From Boseongicola aestuarii (GTDB taxonomy: Bacteria; Pseudomonadota; Alphaproteobacteria; Rhodobacterales; Rhodobacteraceae), in assembly GCF_900184815.1 (NCBI RefSeq), contig NZ_FXXQ01000001.1:434001-498000 (forward strand): 64,000 nucleotides of DNA. Reading direction: 5' to 3'. Under the pieces are notes generated by a model. The model saw nothing but the letters and a program-made list of their open reading frames with translations. It ran no database searches and was not told where the DNA came from. A program made the position numbers and the translations under genes. Below are positions 62,623-64,000 of the stretch, piece by piece; the first letter of the stretch is position 1; each line of letters starts with the position of its first letter.

Positions 62623-63342
62623 ATGTTATCCCACCGTGCCTATGTCATCTTAACCTTTACCGCCGCCGTCGCCTTTGCCGCCGGCCCGTTTGTCGTCTCC
62701 TTCGACGGGTTCGATCCAAACGCCTACCCAATCCCGCAAGACGACCCGCCTGCCCAGCCAGCGGGCTATGCGTTCTCGATCTGGGGCGTGATTTATCTCT
62801 GGCTTTTGGCGTCGACCGGCTTTGGATTGTTCGTGCGCCCGGACGACCCCGAATGGATCCCGACGCGCCCACCCCTGTTCGTCTCGCTGACGATCGGAGC
62901 AATCTGGCTGCCCGTCGCCGAACTCAGCCCAATCTGGGCGACCATCCTGATCTGGGCCATGCTGATTTCCGCGCTGGTCGCGCTGCTGAGAACACCCGCC
63001 AAAGATCGCTGGCTTCTGCGCGCGCCCATCGGGCTTTACGCAGGCTGGCTCACCGCGGCCAGTTCGGTTTCGGTCGCCTTGCTCGGCGCGGGCTATGGTA
63101 TTCTTTTCGGCCAGACTGTCTGGGCCATCATCGCCATTGCGCTTGCTTTCACCATCGCAATGAACATCATCACCACCCGCAAATCACCCGGCATATTCAC
63201 CTTCGCGGTGGCCTGGGCGCTTGTTGCCGTCATCGTCCAGAATGCCTCGACAGCGCCACTGATCGCCGGTTTGGCCGCCCTGGGGGCGGCCGTGCTCGCA
63301 GGTCTGTTCATATACGTTAACCGCACACCCTTAGCGCAGTAA
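62623..63342 (+). CDS. TspO/MBR-related tryptophan-rich membrane protein
   Basis: 239 residues from the ATG at 62623. Six or more membrane segments; PAGYAFSIWGVIYLWLLAS near residue 47 and the Trp-rich loops resemble the TspO/MBR group, although the protein is longer than bacterial TspO (about 160). Classical TspO in Rhodobacter modulates tetrapyrrole traffic and photosynthesis gene expression; the link for this longer form is not established. Converges with der. Confidence 0.72.
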   Translation: MLSHRAYVILTFTAAVAFAAGPFVVSFDGFDPNAYPIPQDDPPAQPAGYAFSIWGVIYLWLLASTGFGLFVRPDDPEWIPTRPPLFVSLTIGAIWLPVAELSPIWATILIWAMLISALVALLRTPAKDRWLLRAPIGLYAGWLTAASSVSVALLGAGYGILFGQTVWAIIAIALAFTIAMNIITTRKSPGIFTFAVAWALVAVIVQNASTAPLIAGLAALGAAVLAGLFIYVNRTPLAQ

Positions 63343-63354
63343 CAAAGGCAAACG

Positions 63355-64000
63355 TCACTCTTTCAGCGATGGCTTGCCAAGATGCTTTCGAAGCCGCGAC
63401 GGCGTGGATTTCTTCTTGTCCTTGTAAGGGTTCTGATCCGCCTGACTGCGAAACCACAGCCGAATTGGCGTGCCCGGCATATCAAAATCAATCCGTAACC
63501 CATTGACAAGATAGCGTTTATACGAATCCGACAACTTCTCGGGGTTCGACGCCATCACCACAAATCCCGGCGGTCGCGTCTTGGCTTGCGTCATATACCG
63601 CAGCTTGATGCGTCGCCCGCCGGGTGCGGGTGGCGGATGCGCCTCGACCATTCCCGCCAGCCAGCGGTTCAGTTTGGATGTCGTCACACGCGCGTTCCAC
63701 GTCACATAGGCCCGCTCGACTGCCTCGCGCAACCGGTCCATGCCGCGACCTGTCTTGGCCGAAACCGTTACCAAAGGCGCGCCCCGCAATTGCGGCAGCA
63801 AACGCTCGAACGCCTCGCGCAATTCGCGCAGCTTTTCCTGCTTGTGCTCTTCGACGTCCCACTTGTTCACCGCAACAACCACCGCGCGCCCCTCGCGCTC
63901 GGCCAGATCGGCAATCCGCAAATCTTGTTGCTCGAACGGGATCGCCGCATCCAGCAGCACGATTACCACTTCGGCGTATTTCACCGCTCGCAGGCCATCG
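63355..64000 (-). CDS. der: GTPase Der (EngA), C-terminal part
   Basis: The frame runs off the right edge; about 214 residues of the C-terminus are present. Second GTPase domain with switch/G4 features ([30 protein letters not shown]), followed by the KH-like domain unique to Der ([33 protein letters not shown]). It acts in assembly of the 50S ribosomal subunit. The N-terminal GTPase domain lies outside. Confidence 0.95.
   Translation of the reverse strand, partial: DGLRAVKYAEVVIVLLDAAIPFEQQDLRIADLAEREGRAVVVAVNKWDVEEHKQEKLRELREAFERLLPQLRGAPLVTVSAKTGRGMDRLREAVERAYVTWNARVTTSKLNRWLAGMVEAHPPPAPGGRRIKLRYMTQAKTRPPGFVVMASNPEKLSDSYKRYLVNGLRIDFDMPGTPIRLWFRSQADQNPYKDKKKSTPSRLRKHLGKPSLKE

Overview
The window looks like a chromosomal segment of a Rhodobacteraceae (roseobacter-type) alphaproteobacterium. 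The evidence is high GC; a C4-pathway hemA (ALA synthase); a release factor 2 gene without a programmed frameshift; a solitary BioY; a DUF5930/M23 peptidase followed by bactofilin; and the intergenic element built on TTCACCCTTTTGAAAATACC. There is no rRNA, IS element, prophage or CRISPR array. Nearly all of it is ordinary housekeeping chromosome, densely packed on both strands. The genes cut by the edges are an AsmA-like protein (left) and Der GTPase (right).

Layout. 1-8.5 kb: AsmA-like protein, Bcp peroxiredoxin, a DUF455 diiron-type protein, an M23 peptidase overlapping a bactofilin gene (envelope and shape), an imine-reductase-like dehydrogenase, a DUF2189 membrane protein and a GNAT enzyme. 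8.7-21.6 kb: mostly minus strand, with prfB, a DCC protein, PBP1A, a methyltransferase, an AmiC-type amidase, an aminotransferase, a DsbA-like protein, ispG, a RodZ-like protein and hemA with an FNR-like box. 21.7-29.4 kb: M20 peptidase, a fluoroacetate-dehalogenase-like hydrolase, two identical tRNA-Asp genes, LysR divergent from a methyltransferase, pirin, tRNA-Val, SoxR with a clear sox box and two small unrecognised ORFs, a histidine phosphatase, a divergent tRNA-Val and a tRNA-like relic, and a small secreted/membrane peptide.

29.5-41.5 kb: lon with a sigma32-like promoter, two unrecognised membrane proteins, tgt, a Fe-S maturation cluster (MIP18/DUF59 protein, acetyltransferase, IscA type), tpiA, zapE, an FAD monooxygenase, an M20 amidohydrolase and bioY. 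41.5-50 kb: DUF6314 protein preceded by a coupled 32-codon ORF, purB, a pair of secreted proteins sharing a C-x12-C motif, a divergent orphan FliG, an acyltransferase, a DUF1223 protein and acnA. 50-64 kb: DUF3047 protein, the cytochrome c maturation genes ccmA-ccmB-ccmC-ccmD-ccmG, an Mth938-like protein, a TauE/SafE permease, yajC-secD-secF, a putative metallopeptidase, serS, a FkbM-GT2 fusion, an EF-hand peptide that seems to start at ATA, a TspO-like membrane protein, and der.

No large new multi-gene system is evident. The most interesting points are the orphan FliG with altered FliM-binding and torque motifs; the hydrolase that keeps all eight fluoroacetate dehalogenase positions; the SoxR box facing two tiny ORFs; the paired C-x12-C secreted proteins; the degenerate tRNA neighbourhood near 28.8 kb; six copies of an intergenic repeat; and two genes whose best ribosome-binding site points at an ATA codon. 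Functional calls come from motif recognition by eye and were not checked against databases.
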